5,793 bases of DNA from an uncultured bacterium. GTDB taxonomy: Bacteria > Bacillota > Clostridia > Lachnospirales > Lachnospiraceae. The translations under genes were made by a program, and so were the position numbers. How positions within the stretch are numbered: position 1 is the stretch's first letter; the number at the start of each line of letters is the position of its first letter. Below are positions 4,449 through 5,793 of this stretch, one piece after another. The notes below the pieces were generated by a model that worked only from the letters and a program-made list of their open reading frames with translations, searched no databases and was not told where the DNA came from. The DNA lies in contig CAMNLO010000119.1 in NCBI GenBank assembly GCA_946543095.1, forward strand, positions 1 through 5,793, read 5' to 3'.

Positions 4449-5552
4449 TCAGTGATTGGAGATCAGCTGTTCCAGCGCGTTGAAGTCATAATCCTTCTGT
4501 GTGTAGCGGTTAAACCAGTTGTTGTCCCTGGGGGCGGGGAGAGAGGTGGTTTTCTTCTCCTGCCACTTTCTGTCCAGCTCCGCCAGCTCCGATACCCTGG
4601 TCACAGACTGGGACCGCCAGCTTTCCAGGATCTTGTCGGCGTATTTGAAACGGTTGGAATCCGTCGCCAGAACGGTCCTGTTGCAGGCCTCCAGGATCAG
4701 ATCCTCGGAAAAGCCCCAGAGATCATGCCATTTCCGGATGTAATCCGCTTCGATCTTCGTGGGAGCTTCGTTTTTCCCCAGCCCCTTCATGATGCTGTAA
4801 TAGATTTTATCATATTTTCCGGAATATATAAGGGCTTCGTCCCGGGTTTTAATATTATTTTTTGCCCAGTCGATCCCCACCTTCTCGAAATAGCGGAAAT
4901 CCTTTTTGCCCCGCTCGATGCAGTATTCCATCAAAAATTCGATGAGCTCGGAGGGCAGGCCGCAGGAATCATAGAGAAACAGCAGGGTCTTTGCCTCCCT
5001 GTGTATCAGGGGCCGCCCCTCATACTGCTCCGCCACGAAGACCAGCTGGGAGAACTCGGGGTCCTTCAGCACAGATTCCATTTCCTCCGGGGTATACTCT
5101 CTCCTCTGAAAGTCCTCCCGGGGGGCAGAGGGTGCATCCTGAGCCGTTTTGATAACGGGAAGCTGTTTTCTGACAGGCTCCGCGGGGGCGGAGATCCTGT
5201 TGATGACATTCTCCTGGGTCAGCATATCCCTTACGCCGTCCGGGCTTCTCAGCTCGTTTACCTGGACCCCCACAGGCTCATGGGTGTCGGAATATTCCAC
5301 GGAAAGGACATGGAGCCGCTCCCAGTACTGCAGGGCACGCATCACCTCCCGTTCCGTTTCGTTGCAGAAATCGGCGATCTCGGAGATTTCCGTGGATTCT
5401 CCGGCCTGGGCGCTTTTCAGCACATGGAGATATACCTTCAGCTGAAGCTCGTTGCAAAAGGGCATATAGTATTCTATGAACTCATTCGAAACCAGAGTCT
5501 GGCTGACGCCGACCTTCTGACTCACAAAGAGCTTTCCCATAATCAGGCTCAT
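4449..5552 (-). CDS. DnaD-domain primosome protein with DnaB-like (two-DnaD-domain) layout
   Basis: DnaD/DnaB-family proteins of Firmicutes bind and remodel DNA at the origin and at restart sites and recruit the helicase loader. The N-terminal ~110 residues look like a winged-helix domain (KVYLHVLKS ... EISEIADFCNETEREVMRALQYWERLHVLSV). A polar linker (about 120-150) follows, then two DnaD/DnaB_2-like helical domains. The first (about 153-235) ends in YFEKVGIDW (221-229) and the second (about 246-320) in YADKILESW (304-312); both fit the YxxxIxxxW signature, with Val in the middle position of the first. This winged-helix plus double-DnaD order resembles B. subtilis DnaB more than the 232-residue DnaD. 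ATG 5552 is the first in-frame start after an upstream stop; ATG 5540 (MGKLFVSQ) is an alternative and fits family N-termini. Neither has a clear Shine-Dalgarno. The gene heads a cluster with the helicase loader and prs. Confidence 0.87.
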   Translation of the reverse strand: MSLIMGKLFVSQKVGVSQTLVSNEFIEYYMPFCNELQLKVYLHVLKSAQAGESTEISEIADFCNETEREVMRALQYWERLHVLSVEYSDTHEPVGVQVNELRSPDGVRDMLTQENVINRISAPAEPVRKQLPVIKTAQDAPSAPREDFQRREYTPEEMESVLKDPEFSQLVFVAEQYEGRPLIHREAKTLLFLYDSCGLPSELIEFLMEYCIERGKKDFRYFEKVGIDWAKNNIKTRDEALIYSGKYDKIYYSIMKGLGKNEAPTKIEADYIRKWHDLWGFSEDLILEACNRTVLATDSNRFKYADKILESWRSQSVTRVSELAELDRKWQEKKTTSLPAPRDNNWFNRYTQKDYDFNALEQLISNH

Positions 5553-5568
5553 GTCGCGAGTGAAACAA

Positions 5569-5611
5569 ACGGCAGCTGCCGTCAGCCGGCGGAGCTCGCG
5601 GCGCCGGCTGA
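5569..5611. repeat. Two adjacent palindromes just upstream of the dnaD-like gene
   Basis: ACGGCAGCTGCCGT (5569-5582) is a perfect 14-bp palindrome. It abuts an inverted repeat with 10-bp arms, TCAGCCGGCG (5582-5591) and CGCCGGCTGA (5602-5611), around a 10-nt loop. On the minus strand they lie about 17 to 59 nt upstream of the ATG at 5552, in the probable 5' leader of the primosome operon. They could be an operator for a dimeric regulator or a leader RNA structure; there is no T tract to make a terminator. No regulator can be named. Confidence 0.4.
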
Positions 5612-5793
5612 ATGCCTGAAAATGCCGTGCATTCTCAAGCGATTCCCTCAGAGATCAAACCCATAGGAACTGCCTGAAAACAGCGATAGTCCCCCCTTTC
5701 AAAAACCAATGGTATACGGTTTTGGGGAAAGGAGTTCAGATCGGATCTTGTGGCAGTTCAATATGATGCGGAAGAAAGAATAACACAGCCGGG
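5612..5793. other. Upstream flank without a supported gene
   Basis: I see no convincing coding region here. A plus-strand GGGGAAAGGAG (5724-5734) looks like a Shine-Dalgarno but has no start codon at a usable distance. One plus-strand frame stays open from 5690 to the window edge without a start. The 10-mer TGCCTGAAAA occurs twice (5613-5622 and 5671-5680), 58 bp apart. I cannot identify a promoter for the minus-strand cluster with confidence; TTGGTT-15-TATCGC on the minus strand (from about 5712 leftward) is too poor to call. Confidence 0.4.

Noticed and set aside
4404..5666. Long open frame on the plus strand opposite the dnaD-like gene
   Set aside because: It is antisense to a protein with clear family motifs; long antisense frames are common opposite GC-rich third positions, and its product shows no domain and no ribosome binding site at a sensible start.
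5690..5793. Possible 5' part of a plus-strand gene running off the right edge
   Set aside because: The frame has no start codon at a usable distance from the GGGGAAAGGAG at 5724-5734, and other frames are equally open; not enough sequence to decide.
1..5793. tRNA, rRNA, CRISPR arrays or complete insertion sequences
   Set aside because: No regular repeat-spacer pattern, cloverleaf with T-loop consensus, rRNA core sequence, or transposase with terminal inverted repeats was seen.

Overview
The window looks like chromosomal DNA of a GC-rich member of the Clostridia, most likely a Lachnospiraceae-type gut anaerobe. That reading rests on strong AGGAGG-type ribosome binding sites, a long clostridial-type ribose-phosphate pyrophosphokinase, a gene order of DnaD-domain protein, DnaI/DnaC-type helicase loader and PRPP synthetase, and a remnant of an Rpn (PD-(D/E)XK) family gene with the REEG-repeat tail common in that group. 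The organism is inferred from gene style, not from a marker gene.

Left part, plus strand (1-681): the 3' end of a larger gene that began before the window. It encodes the beta-rich C-terminal region of what is probably a secreted or surface protein. A strong hairpin follows the stop codon.

Middle (682-1788): about 1.1 kb with no confidently recognised gene. It holds a series of stable hairpins and a perfect-consensus sigma-A promoter (TTGACA-18-TATAAT) whose spacer contains a run of 11 C, which is the layout of a slippage-driven phase-variable promoter. Downstream of it are a 13-codon leader ORF with a good Shine-Dalgarno, a 56-codon ORF with a good Shine-Dalgarno and internal LRQ repeats, and a possible terminator near 1345. 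A 9-bp direct repeat, each copy followed by a hairpin, brackets roughly 841-1540. Another promoter and a very strong ribosome binding site lead into the Rpn remnant.

Rpn remnant (1789-2170, plus strand): a short N-terminal piece is out of frame with an intact C-terminal tail, and the catalytic nuclease domain is missing. A bidirectional terminator at 2185-2211 separates it from the convergent operon on the other strand.

Right part, minus strand (2235-5552, read right to left): a compact three-gene cluster. A DnaD-domain primosome protein with DnaB-like domain layout comes first, then an AAA+ helicase loader with a zinc-binding cysteine cluster (10-nt gap), then PRPP synthetase (2-nt gap). 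The tight spacing indicates one transcript and likely translational coupling, tying replication restart/initiation to the supply of PRPP for nucleotide synthesis. The last 240 bp (5553-5793) are upstream leader DNA with two palindromes and no gene I can support.
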